DNA from: Cyanobacteria bacterium RI_101
Lineage (GTDB): Bacteria > Cyanobacteriota > Cyanobacteriia > Cyanobacteriales > Microcystaceae
NCBI GenBank assembly: GCA_016471375.1
Contig: WGLZ01000030.1
Coordinates: 1 to 64,000 of the forward strand
Direction of reading: 5' to 3'
DNA: 64,000 nucleotides
Below the pieces are notes generated by a model that was given only the letters and a program-made list of their open reading frames with translations, did not search any database and was not told the origin of the DNA. Below, one piece after another: positions 15,901 through 24,946 of the stretch (within the stretch, counting starts at the first letter, position 1; every line of letters begins with the position of its first letter). The translations under genes and the position numbers were made by a program.

Positions 15901-18900
15901 TGGGAAAGTTGACTCTCATAATTGCCGGGAGCGCCGATGGCCAAGTCGTCAAAGCCATCGCCGTTAACATCGCTACCCCCACTGATGGCAATTCCGGCCT
16001 GAGCGTTAGGTAAGCCATTAACGAGAAAACCATAAGTGGTACTACCATTATTTTGTTGATTGGCGCTCAGTTGTCCCAAATCAAAGGGTTGAGCGCTCCA
16101 GCTATTGCCGCCGAAGACGACAAACACACTGCCTTGATCATTCGCTGTCACATTAGTTGTCACCGTAAAGGGAGAGCTAATTAACACATCGTCAAAACCA
16201 TCGCCGTTAACGTCCCCCGCTTGGGCAATTTCGGATAAGTAAAAGGGACTTTGTTGGCCACTGACCGTTGTGAACGGCGCCGCCAGAATCACATTAGGCT
16301 GAGCGTTATCGCTTAACCCCTGAACTGAGCCGTAATAAATAAAAACGCCGCCTTGATTACCCGCTTGGTTGACGTTCAGCGGACTGCCGAGAGTAGCCGC
16401 ATAATAGTTGGAAGCCAAAACCGCCAGGTCTTCAATGCCGTCCCCGTTAAAATCCCCGATCGTCTGGAGTTGGTTCGCCGCGGCAAGGGTATTAATCACT
16501 GAGGAAGCGGTTGGGGTCGAAAGTAGAGAAAAACTCCCCGTAGTGGAAATTGCGCCTGCTATTGGACTGGTATCACTGCCAATGGCAATTTCCGTAATGC
16601 CATCCCCGTTCAGATCAACTCCTGTGGTGGAGGTTTGGGTTTCGGGATAATCAATATTGGTGAAACTGTTGAGAGCGCCATCGCTATTGCCCCAGCCCAC
16701 TTGATTGACGTTGTCTCCCCGCAAAAGTACGTCGTCATATCCATCACCGTTATAGTCGCCAATGGCCATGGATTGGCTCACTCCTCCCACTTCAGCAATA
16801 ACCACTGGGGTGGAACTAGCGCTAACGCTCAATTGTCTCAAGTCCCCTAGATTGGTATTACCCAAAACAACGTAAAAATTACCGTTACTATCTAAAACGC
16901 CGAAATCCTTGAAGCCATCGCCATTGAAATCTCCTAGGCTAATAACGTCCTGGAGATTAGCATTAGCCAAGGTGATAATTAAATCATCACTGAGAAGCGC
17001 CGCATCCAATAAAGCGTCAGTGCTTTTACCGAAAACGACCACCCCGGCATTAGCGCCGCCTGAAAAAATATCCCCAAAACCATCCCCATTGACATCCCCC
17101 AAGAGTTCGACAATACCGCCATTTCCGACAATACTATCCACAAAAGGCAGGGGAGACTCGGCCACATAAAGGCCTTGGCTTGCTCCGGCATAGGCCAAAT
17201 ACAGTTGATTATCCGTCGCCGCTAAAACGGGGAGAATTTGACCGGGTAAACCGTCGAGGGTCTGAGACGAAGTCCAATTATTCGGATTAGTTCCATCCGC
17301 GGAGAGGGTTAAATTGACATTACCAGCGCTCTCATCCGTATAGGTTAAATAGAGGGTTTCGCCGTCAGTGGTTAGGCCGGGGGCGACCCGCGTAGCGCCG
17401 AGATTGGGAACCGCATAGTCGCTCCAGGTTAAGTTGGCGGGGTCGTCGCCTGAACCCGCAACCAGATAAATATCACCGCTGGAATTATTGACCGTTCCCC
17501 CATTGAGCGCCAAGTAAAGCGTATTATCAACAACGGCGGCGCTCATATCGCTACTGGCGGAGTAGTCGCCGCCAACGATTTGATCGCTATAAATCCAATC
17601 CGCGGATGTCAGAGGATTTTGGGCGTTAGCATTGGGATTATCGGCGTAATAGTAAAGAATACTAGAAGTGGGGTTATCCGCCGTAAAGAAGAAGAACAGA
17701 GTATTTTGATAAACGATTAAAGTCGGCGCAGTTGAAGAGAGTCCGCCCAGTTGATAGGGGCTATTCCAGGTTTGGCCATTATCGGCGCTGTAGGCGACAT
17801 ACAAGCCATTAGCGGCGTCGACATAAGCTAAGTACAAAACATCGTTGTAAAAGGCTAGGGAAGGCGCAAAAACTGTTTGTGCGTCGCTGGGTAGCGGAAC
17901 GGCTTGACTCCAGGTTTGCCCATTATTGGCGCTGGTGGTAAAGTGAATCTGACCGTTACTGTCTGTGTAAGCTAAATACAGGGCCCCATTATTGGCAATC
18001 AGGGCCGGCGATGCTTTGGATGGAGAATTGTTGAGGGAATCGCTAAAGAGAGTAACTAAGGGGCTACTAACAAGATCACCATCGATCACAAAACCGTTAT
18101 CCGCCGACAGATCCGCTAGCTTAATACTGCCGTCGTCCGCTAACCAGGGATGACCATAAACCGCGTAGAGTTGCTGAGCGTTCGGCGCCGAAAGGAGTAA
18201 ATCATCCGCGCCGTCGCCGTTAATATCTCCGGCGCCGATGGCCCCTGTTCCCGCTAGTTGATAGGGAAAATCGCCGTTTAATAAAAAGACTTGGCCGCTA
18301 TCTCCACTGACGATATCTAGATCTAAGGACGCGCCGACTTGGTCTAAATTCAAGGGGCCAAAGAGCAAATAACTTTGGCCCGCGCCATTGAGGGCTTGCG
18401 GCGCCGTAATCAAAAAGTCCTGATGCTTATCGTCATTAATATCGCCGGCGGCGGTAATGACGGTTCCGACCCGAGCGGTGGGAATACCGCCGTTAAGGGT
18501 TAAGTTGCTGGCCGTATTGAGGGGAATTAAGGGGATGATCAGTGGCGAAGAGCTTGATGCTACCGGCGCGTCTTGACCATTGATCACATAAACAGCGCCG
18601 GCATTACCGTTCACCCCCTCGGCGGAAATCGCTAAGTCTTGGCGCCCATCGCCATTAAAATCTTCAGCGGCGATTGCCGCGCCCGCGAAATAATTAGCCG
18701 CGACTCCATTAACGTCGAGAACATTTGCCCCGGTATAGGTGGCAAGCTGAGTAGAACGAATAAGTCCATTATTAGCTTGCGCGGAAAAGACGCGAACAGC
18801 GCCCGTCGCCACCCAACTTTGGGCGGGATAATCTCCCTGATTACCGGAGGGTAGTTGATTCAGATTCGTCCATTGGTTCGTGACATTTTGCCGATAACCG

Positions 18901-21900
18901 GGAGCGCCGATTAACAAATCATCCCCCAAGATACTGCCGCTAAAGGGAGTCGGGGCGCCGGTTTTCAGCGCGGAAACGCCTAAGCTATAACCCGCCGCTT
19001 CTCCCGCGGTTTCGGCTTGACCATTGCTATTGGTGATATTAAAAGTTTGCCCGGTATAAAGGAGGCTAGTGGTTGGGGTGGCGGTGGCGGCAGAAACCGA
19101 GACGAGATAAACTTTACCGGCGCTAACCCCCTCGCTTTGAGCAAACGGCGCTCCAAAGGCAATTTGGGCCAGGGTTCCATCGCTATTAAAAAAGTTACCC
19201 ACCGCGACGGCAAAACCGGCGCCGCCATTGGGATCTGCGCCATTAACGAGAAAACCAACGCTAGAAGGGGTTGTCTCTAATTCAGTGATGACATTCAGGG
19301 TTTTTCCCGCATTCAGAGGATCGGTAAGATAACTTCCGTAAATAGCATAAATCGCCCCGGCGCCGTTATTGGCGTTGGCGTCCCCAATGACCAAATCATC
19401 AACGCCATCGCCGTCCACGTCCCCCGTCGCCAAACTCATGGCCACATGATTATTCGCGGAGCCATTATCCGTCAGCCCCGTAATCAAAATACCATTAGGA
19501 TTGCCCAATAAATTAGTCGTTGAGAGCGGAATTGTTGTCTTGTTATTTAAAGCGTCTTCCCCTGCCAACAAAATTTGAACCGTGCCGCCGCCAGGGGGCG
19601 TAACCACCATTCCGCTGGTATTGGTATAGCCGCGATTACCGACGGCGATATAAGCTAACTGTCCGTTATTTAATCCTTTTGCTAAAACAGTGGCGATGGC
19701 TGAATTGTCGGTGTTGATAATAAAACCGCTATCAATTTGCCCTAGGGAGGAATCATTCGCTTCCGTAACCGTCGCAACCCCTAATACCTGGGTGTTATCA
19801 GCGGTAGCCGGTTCAGAATTGGGGGGAATGAATACGGGTAAATCTGAAGGATTTTGCGTACTTGAATAAACAACCGAATTGCCATCGGCAAAATAGAGCG
19901 CGTAGCTATCAACAGTGGGAAGATTACCGAGATTCGGCGCCGTTCCCGTATCAATGGCTAACACTAAATCTAGACTTTCACTGCGAATCGGGTAACTTAA
20001 ATCAGTGGCGGCTTCCGTTGGATTTAAGGAATTGATAAGAGCATCGCCAATGATCACCCCCAGTTGATTACCGGCAAGAAGGGTTTGACTGCCATTATTG
20101 AACTGAGTTCCAAGGCTATAGGTTTGGCTATCCACCACCAAAGAAATGCCAATCAGGGTTTGACCCACTTGACTGACTAGGGTGGATTGAAACAAGGTAT
20201 CGGCAATACCGTTGGGGCTAATGCGACTGCCGTTGACCACCGCCGCGTTGCTGACAATATCCCACAGCGCCGGGTTAGCGTCGCTTAAAATCGTCGGTAC
20301 GATGGCCGCAATCGGATTAATTTGTTCCGGCGCTTGCCAAGTTGAGCCGCTTAAAACGCTGTAATAAACTTCCGGGCCGGCGGGAACGGGATCGTTATAT
20401 TGGGCTGTGTAGCGACTGCCGATGGGATTAACGCCAAAGGATTGATTCAGAATTTGATCGCCCGGAATAGTGGTAAAGTTATCCGCCGTTAAGGACTGGA
20501 ACGGCGTCGTCGCGTTGGCGAGAGGACTCCCATAAAAAGCCACTTCATCTAAGAACAAAGCCGAGTCGCCGCCCGCTAAAGTCAACTGGGCTGTATTGGG
20601 TAACGGCTCTGTTAAAGTCAGGATAGAAGTTTCAACTAAAGACCCATTCAGGTAAAGAGAAAGGGTATTATCGGCGCCGTCATAGCTCCCAACTACGTAA
20701 TACCAAGTATTAGCGGTTACATTCGGCGCTTGTAGGCTACCGCCTTCAAAATTTAAGCTCAGGGTTGAACCGTTGAGGCTTAATTCAAAAACGGGATTTG
20801 AGCCGGAATTGGGCGGCTCTAGGGACAGGAAATTTAACTCCAGGGAAAGTAAATTCAGCGCCGCGGCGGGTAAATCGGCAACTTTAAACCAAAACTCCAC
20901 CGCCCAGCCTTGAGAGGTTAGGGGAAGAGCGGTATCAAGGGTTAAGCTACCTCCCCCATCAAACTGAGCCGCCGGATTGGGATCGCCCGTCGAGGTCTCG
21001 GGATTCTCCAGCGCCCCCATTTGTTTCAACGTCACGGTTCCCGTGTAGGCGCCGTTGGCGGCGCTTCCCAAGGTTCCCAAATTATTGGCCACGGTTCCCG
21101 TTAATTCTTCTAAACGTAGATAAATTAAAGGGTTATCGGCCAAGACTAAAGAACTGTAGGCGCTGGGTTGACTTTCCGTCCAAAAAACGGCTGGTTCTCC
21201 CCCCAACATTTCAATACTCAATTCCGTAAAGGCGTCGGGGGTAATTTCCGCCAATACGGGTGTGGGGGTTGTCCAACCGGCGCCGTCAAAGGTTGACCAA
21301 TAAATACTGGTGGTTGTCTCGTTGTTGTCATTGGTCGTATTTAACCAAGCCGCGATGACTTCATTATCGGGCCCCAGACCCAACGTCACTTTTTGATCCT
21401 GACCGGCTTGATCCAGGGCGATCGGCGCCGCGACTGACCATAAACCTAGCGTAGGATTGTAAAGAGAATAGTAAATATCAGAGGCGCTCAAAGCCTGATT
21501 AATTTGGGCGGCGTCTTCTTCGCTGTAAATCTGTCCGGGAATGGCTTGGTTGTTTAAATTACCGCTATCGACGCGGGCCCAGGCGACAATATTTTGTCCG
21601 TTATAGGCAATGGCGGCGGGATCAAAATCAAGACTGTTACCCGTTCCCGGAATACTTTCAAGTTTAGCGTTGGAGGCGTTGGTTGTCGTTTTAATAACAG
21701 CGCTAGCGACCGCCGGCGCCGTGACCACTTGCTGAACCTCAAAGCTGTTTAACGGTAGGCCGTTACTGTCTTTGAGCGCCCCTTCGTTATTCTCGTTGGG
21801 GGAATAATAAACGGAAATGAGATCGCCCTGTCGGACAGGTTCTCCGAGGATCAGAGATAGCGCGTTTTGAGAACTAGCATAGTTTGGCTCAACGGTAAGC

Positions 21901-24785
21901 GACTGATTATTGGCATAAACCGAGAACTGACTCAGATCCAAGGAAGAACTATCGATGTTTTGAGCAAAAGTGAGGGTTAACGCCGTCGCAATATTACCTT
22001 GATAGGTGGTTAGGGTCGCCACAGCGGCTAAGGGTTGACCGGCGCCGTCATTATTATTCGCAACCGCGACATTTTCAAAAGCTGGAATCCACAGCGTTGT
22101 CCCCGTGACATCGGTCAAGAAAAGATTATCGGCGCTTTCATTGGGGTCGGAGTTTAAACGATAACTAACGGTCACCGTTTCTCCCGAGTTGATTGGGCTG
22201 GCTAAATTTAAAGCGACAACGCCAAGGTCAGGAGCCGCGACACTTGTCACAGGGTTAGGGTTGCCATTCACAAACACCTGAAACTGTTGCGGCTGGGGAG
22301 CGCCGCCCAGGGCTTCATCTAAGTTTGAGACCAAAAAATTAATGTAGATTTGACTAGAGTTATCGGGATTGACAACCGCTGAAATGGGCGCAAGGGGGGG
22401 AGCGTCGCTACTCCACGCCATTAAAATATTGTTACTGGCAGTCAGCGCCAGGGCTGGGGTTTGATCCTGAGCAAAATCATTGGCGATCTCGGCAATAACG
22501 CTCGTTGTCGCAATGCTATTGCTAAACAGGCTATTGACTAAACCGGTATTGGAGACAGCGCCGCTCTCAAAGGTAAAACTCGGTAAAGGATTATTATTAC
22601 TATCCTGTAACTGCAAGCCTTGGTCGTTTGGTTGATAGCTAACGGTAAACGCGCCAGCGAGAGGGGCGGATAATTCTAGGGCAACGGTCTGATTGGTTAC
22701 CCCTAAAACTGAGGTCACGGTAACGTCAGAGTTCTCTAGGGTAAATTGACTGACGTCAGGAATAATTTGAGGATTTAACTGGGTATTAAAATTAATCACC
22801 AGTTGATTGCTAGTTCCAGAATAATCGTCGTCTGTTCCCCCAGTGGGATTATAGGTATAAACAAAATTCGGGGAAGACGCATTGCTAACCGGGACAGAAT
22901 CCCCATCAAACCAAGACAGCGGCTCCGAGCCATTATAGATTAGCTCAATGGTCGGAGATTGCTCAAAGCCAACAGAACTTTGATAAGGAATCGTTTGCTC
23001 TAAGCGGAAAGAAACAACCTCAGATCCCGCCGGGGCGACGACGCCAAAAACCGGAATCGTTACAGTAGAGCCATCGGCGTTCGCGACCGTGACTTCAAAA
23101 TCGTTGGGATCTAAGTTAAAGGGGGCGATTAAGGGTTCCTCAAGATTTAAGGTAATCAGGGAACCTTGAACGCTCGCGTCAGAGGCGGCGCTGAACCCGT
23201 CGTTGAGTAACGCCCCTGAAATTTCCCCAGCGGTAGATAGATCCCAACTCCATTTCCATTCTGGAAAATATTCGAGAGTTCCCCCTAAAAATCCTAAAGT
23301 TTTGACAGTTAAACGAATCGGCACACCGAGGGTAAAAGCGCCGGTTGCGGGAGTCTGTTCGGCAAAGGTAAATTTCCCATTGAGATAAACTTGAGCGGAG
23401 AGAATCGCCTGAAAAAGATAGGGAATACTAATTCCCCCCGCCAGTCCGGCCCTGATGGGAATACTAACATCCAGACCATCCAAAACTAAATTATCATCAG
23501 CCCGTCCAATAATCTCTGTAATATCCGACAGTAACGCTAGGGCGATGGCCTCAACGGCGCCGACGGGGGGAATGGCGATGGAAGCGGCCAAAATAGCGTC
23601 GGATCCCGAACTATTGGGGGCTAAGTAAGGCGACAACGGTGGAACATAGGATTTATTCGGATTGGGGGATAACTGCCATTGAAACGCGACCCCGGCGCTG
23701 CCCAAAAAATCCACAAAAAAGGGCGGCTCTGTATAGAGGGGAAGTTTCAGCCCAAAACTCAGCCCCAGACTGCCCTTTTCGTTGGCGAAGGGGAAATAGC
23801 CCTCGGAATTGGGGGTATTACTGTAGTTGTATAGGGTCGAAAAACCCAGGGAAGCGGAAAAGTAATTGCCTGAGCCAATTCCCCCTTGAAAATCTTTATT
23901 GGGTTTGCCGTTTTTTCCTTGCTTGGCAGTTTGATAGCTAATACTGGCCGCCACATTCAACAATGGCCCCTGAACGCCGTTAATCAAGGTCAATTCAGGA
24001 TTTTTACCCCCGGAGGCGGCCTGTAAACTGCCCGCGATATTGATTCGTTTAAATAAATTGCCTAAATAGCCATTGGGTTGATCCGGAGATTGATTGAGGA
24101 GGTTAAATTCCAGCAGATTGGTGTCAAAATATTGCGAAGCATTCCAGTTAAAACCGCTACCTTGAAAAACTTTAGCTTTTTTCTTCTGGGCCGTAGTAAA
24201 AGAACTGGCCAGAGTTTCGAGGGTATAAGGGGTATTGGTAGAATTGGTATTAAACGTTAAATCGAGCGCCGGGGTTGGAAACTGACTACTATTAACTGTA
24301 AAACTTTGATAATATAAATCCGCGTCTTCCCGGACGCTGAAATTCTGAACGTTATCGGCGTTAACTTTCTGCCCGACCACAAAAACGGCGCCGTCATTAG
24401 CGATGGCCCTCGGTTCTAAATCTCCCACTTGATCGCTGGTGAGAGCTTGGGGACTGGCTAACCACCGCAATTGCCCCTGAGCTGTGTACTGAGCCGCCGT
24501 GTAAAAAATATCGCTATCATTCTCGCTACCCTGTTGGTAAACAACGACTAAACCAGGGCTATTAATATTGGACGAGTCTTGGATCAGCGTCTCGCTGGCG
24601 ACTAAATTTAAGCTCGTAATATTCTCCGATAGTCCCGCGGCGATAATCTGAGCGTCCCGCCACGTTCCCGAGTTATTGTCATAAACGGCGCGCCAGAGGT
24701 TTCCCGAGTCCGCCCAAACCAGATGGGTTTCCCCAAAACTATCGGTGGTAATGGCGGAAAGACGGTTCGTCAGGGTAATAGTCAT
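12954..24785 (-). CDS. Giant SwmB-like FG-GAP/RTX secreted protein
   Basis: A single uninterrupted frame of about 3943 residues (3957 if the ATG at 24827 is used). There is no N-terminal signal peptide. Approximate residue order: an N-terminal Ser/Asn/Gly-rich beta region; four Swm-type repeats (530-1020), each a 'difference operator plus beta' unit such as GETVTVSYRLNSDPNES; a LamG/concanavalin-like domain (1225-1425); FG-GAP repeats with DxDGDGxxD calcium loops (1790-2200); and sialidase-like SADNGQTW motifs (2255-2540). Then come more FG-GAP repeats (2560-2950), seven tandem propeller-like units (2985-3316), RTX repeats (GDDQVYGQGG, near 3370), a Calx-beta domain (3560-3635) and terminal RTX repeats (GGLGNDYLDGG, 3820-3880). 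The C-terminal RTX block suggests type I secretion. SwmB of marine Synechococcus is a giant surface protein required for swimming; an equivalent role here is inference. Its codons look less GC-rich than its neighbours'. Confidence 0.88.
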   Translation of the reverse strand: MTITLTNRLSAITTDSFGETHLVWADSGNLWRAVYDNNSGTWRDAQIIAAGLSENITSLNLVASETLIQDSSNINSPGLVVVYQQGSENDSDIFYTAAQYTAQGQLRWLASPQALTSDQVGDLEPRAIANDGAVFVVGQKVNADNVQNFSVREDADLYYQSFTVNSSQFPTPALDLTFNTNSTNTPYTLETLASSFTTAQKKKAKVFQGSGFNWNASQYFDTNLLEFNLLNQSPDQPNGYLGNLFKRINIAGSLQAASGGKNPELTLINGVQGPLLNVAASISYQTAKQGKNGKPNKDFQGGIGSGNYFSASLGFSTLYNYSNTPNSEGYFPFANEKGSLGLSFGLKLPLYTEPPFFVDFLGSAGVAFQWQLSPNPNKSYVPPLSPYLAPNSSGSDAILAASIAIPPVGAVEAIALALLSDITEIIGRADDNLVLDGLDVSIPIRAGLAGGISIPYLFQAILSAQVYLNGKFTFAEQTPATGAFTLGVPIRLTVKTLGFLGGTLEYFPEWKWSWDLSTAGEISGALLNDGFSAASDASVQGSLITLNLEEPLIAPFNLDPNDFEVTVANADGSTVTIPVFGVVAPAGSEVVSFRLEQTIPYQSSVGFEQSPTIELIYNGSEPLSWFDGDSVPVSNASSPNFVYTYNPTGGTDDDYSGTSNQLVINFNTQLNPQIIPDVSQFTLENSDVTVTSVLGVTNQTVALELSAPLAGAFTVSYQPNDQGLQLQDSNNNPLPSFTFESGAVSNTGLVNSLFSNSIATTSVIAEIANDFAQDQTPALALTASNNILMAWSSDAPPLAPISAVVNPDNSSQIYINFLVSNLDEALGGAPQPQQFQVFVNGNPNPVTSVAAPDLGVVALNLASPINSGETVTVSYRLNSDPNESADNLFLTDVTGTTLWIPAFENVAVANNNDGAGQPLAAVATLTTYQGNIATALTLTFAQNIDSSSLDLSQFSVYANNQSLTVEPNYASSQNALSLILGEPVRQGDLISVYYSPNENNEGALKDSNGLPLNSFEVQQVVTAPAVASAVIKTTTNASNAKLESIPGTGNSLDFDPAAIAYNGQNIVAWARVDSGNLNNQAIPGQIYSEEDAAQINQALSASDIYYSLYNPTLGLWSVAAPIALDQAGQDQKVTLGLGPDNEVIAAWLNTTNDNNETTTSIYWSTFDGAGWTTPTPVLAEITPDAFTELSIEMLGGEPAVFWTESQPSAYSSLVLADNPLIYLRLEELTGTVANNLGTLGSAANGAYTGTVTLKQMGALENPETSTGDPNPAAQFDGGGSLTLDTALPLTSQGWAVEFWFKVADLPAAALNLLSLELNFLSLEPPNSGSNPVFELSLNGSTLSLNFEGGSLQAPNVTANTWYYVVGSYDGADNTLSLYLNGSLVETSILTLTEPLPNTAQLTLAGGDSALFLDEVAFYGSPLANATTPFQSLTADNFTTIPGDQILNQSFGVNPIGSRYTAQYNDPVPAGPEVYYSVLSGSTWQAPEQINPIAAIVPTILSDANPALWDIVSNAAVVNGSRISPNGIADTLFQSTLVSQVGQTLIGISLVVDSQTYSLGTQFNNGSQTLLAGNQLGVIIGDALINSLNPTEAATDLSYPIRSESLDLVLAIDTGTAPNLGNLPTVDSYALYFADGNSVVYSSTQNPSDLPVFIPPNSEPATADNTQVLGVATVTEANDSSLGQIDSGFIINTDNSAIATVLAKGLNNGQLAYIAVGNRGYTNTSGMVVTPPGGGTVQILLAGEDALNNKTTIPLSTTNLLGNPNGILITGLTDNGSANNHVAMSLATGDVDGDGVDDLVIGDANANNGAGAIYAIYGSYLTDPLNAGKTLNVITELETTPSSVGFLVNGADPNGGAGFAVAVGNFFNSDGTLAQIAFGAPFAQSEGVSAGKVYLVSVSAATATPTTSLLYTGQTFNITNSNGQAETAGEAAGYSLGVSALKTGAPTPFSGSILGDDLLIGAPGYRQNVTNQWTNLNQLPSGNQGDYPAQSWVATGAVRVFSAQANNGLIRSTQLATYTGANVLDVNGVAANYFAGAAIAAEDFNGDGRQDLAISAEGVNGNAGAVYVINGQDAPVASSSSPLIIPLIPLNTASNLTLNGGIPTARVGTVITAAGDINDDKHQDFLITAPQALNGAGQSYLLFGPLNLDQVGASLDLDIVSGDSGQVFLLNGDFPYQLAGTGAIGAGDINGDGADDLLLSAPNAQQLYAVYGHPWLADDGSIKLADLSADNGFVIDGDLVSSPLVTLFSDSLNNSPSKASPALIANNGALYLAYTDSNGQIHFTTSANNGQTWSQAVPLPSDAQTVFAPSLAFYNDVLYLAYVDAANGLYVAYSADNGQTWNSPYQLGGLSSTAPTLIVYQNTLFFFFTADNPTSSILYYYADNPNANAQNPLTSADWIYSDQIVGGDYSASSDMSAAVVDNTLYLALNGGTVNNSSGDIYLVAGSGDDPANLTWSDYAVPNLGATRVAPGLTTDGETLYLTYTDESAGNVNLTLSADGTNPNNWTSSQTLDGLPGQILPVLAATDNQLYLAYAGASQGLYVAESPLPFVDSIVGNGGIVELLGDVNGDGFGDIFSGGANAGVVVFGKSTDALLDAALLSDDLIITLANANLQDVISLGDFNGDGFKDFGVLDSNGNFYVVLGNTNLGDLRQLSVSASSTPVVIAEVGGVSQSMAIGDYNGDGYDDVLLRGDNVNQVGWGNSDGALNSFTNIDYPETQTSTTGVDLNGDGITEIAIGSDTSPIAGAISTTGSFSLLSTPTASSVINTLAAANQLQTIGDFNGDGIEDLAVLASNYYAATLGSPLNVNQAGNQGGVFIYYGSVQGLSDNAQPNVILAAPFTTVSGQQSPFYLSEIAQAGDVNGDGFDDVLISSPFTVTTNVTANDQGSVFVVFGGNSWSAQPFDLGQLSANQQNNGSTTYGFLVNGLPNAQAGIAISGGSDVNGDGFDDLAIGAPGNYESQLSQNTVIGDDKGRIWYNGQQINFGVSDPAVISMAAQENASGGVSQVVVGLVNGEVWWYNGSIWSQLNSSDVVNSWASSINALSVQWNQEEGQPPQVIVGLGGDGGVFLFNGDVNNWSTLIDSAEGSPVTQMAVNWQENPPQVVVGYQDGTVAYSVDYSPNTNTFPQPSSSNSSIPITQMAVNWQENGAPQIVIGLGDKGGAEYYDGSNWTILENLNPAWSSSVKQMSAQWNTQGQPQIVVGLNDGAILYYNGSGGFGGLPGGGVAPYPVTQMAAQWNADGAPQIVAALGDKGGVEYYNGSQWVTVADANPGWSSPVTQMSAQWGRDGEPDIVVGLQNGAAIALSYNGSGWDQNGVANVGTAINQLTSLWSESLVNSGNGDNLSYVLFGDDFTHTVTQTGTIGADVMLGTATGESFVSGQGDDQVYGQGGVDVVYAGPGDDLVTVTDTYFRRLDGGTGLDTLQFTGYNGQAWDLTTLSPGLRLRNFEILDTRNYGANTLTLNAVTVSQLSSNNTLTLFMDAADSLALSADFSQEGTVYQDGQNFLQFTSSSSAATVLLNIPVANVTFTAPSANTPASIPPNESPAAPATLAQGAPLQSGDGSTYLYVDNPIVSEATGEATFTIQRTGDLSQYLSVAYQTQDGDGKAGNRYLPVAGQLTFNPGESAKTVSVPIPNDGIYTGDRQFGLLVTRLETGAEAEARRLVVDPQGAQIRNWRASPENGAVRFAATASAGTPVNLEFTLTGTEPRALPQFWNTESQSFTALPWSGDNTLSLTYDPAQSRQTYRLQLEEGGAFDADGATNGLLNLSVQMPALNSAPLPISRERTEGTQDADFLSAAGLTGDFHPWGSDFRLWGLRGNDLLLGSEQRDLLQGNFADDQLFGQGGVDRLYGGLGNDYLDGGPERDFLRGGKGADLFVLRLGEGTDQLLDFNPLEGDRIALAGLGFNDLTFSVNQILVGSTALALVFDQQGQPLTDWSAGSAWFVSL
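14836..15830 (-). repeat. Seven tandem 47-residue units inside the giant protein
   Basis: The coding sequence holds seven consecutive units of about 45-50 codons. The shared pattern is VTQMAxQWN, then PQIVVGL, then a short turn and GGVEYYNGSxW. Three of the units carry GDKGG or GGDGG turns; others carry NDGA or QDGT. The nucleotide units are visibly similar and near-tandem. An eighth incomplete strand (INQLTSLW) follows the last unit. Seven WD-size units suggest a closed beta-propeller, which is inference from period and number. Confidence 0.75.
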
Positions 24786-24946
24786 AACGCGGCAATCTTG
24801 CGGAAGAGGGGATCGAAAGAGTGGCAACCGTCGGGCGGAAATAACAAAGCGCCGACTGGCACTCTAGCAGACGGCATTAGAAAGCGCCTCTATTTTCTCG
24901 AATAGTCATCTTTTTTGTAATCAAACGTCACAAAAGGGCTTTCCCG

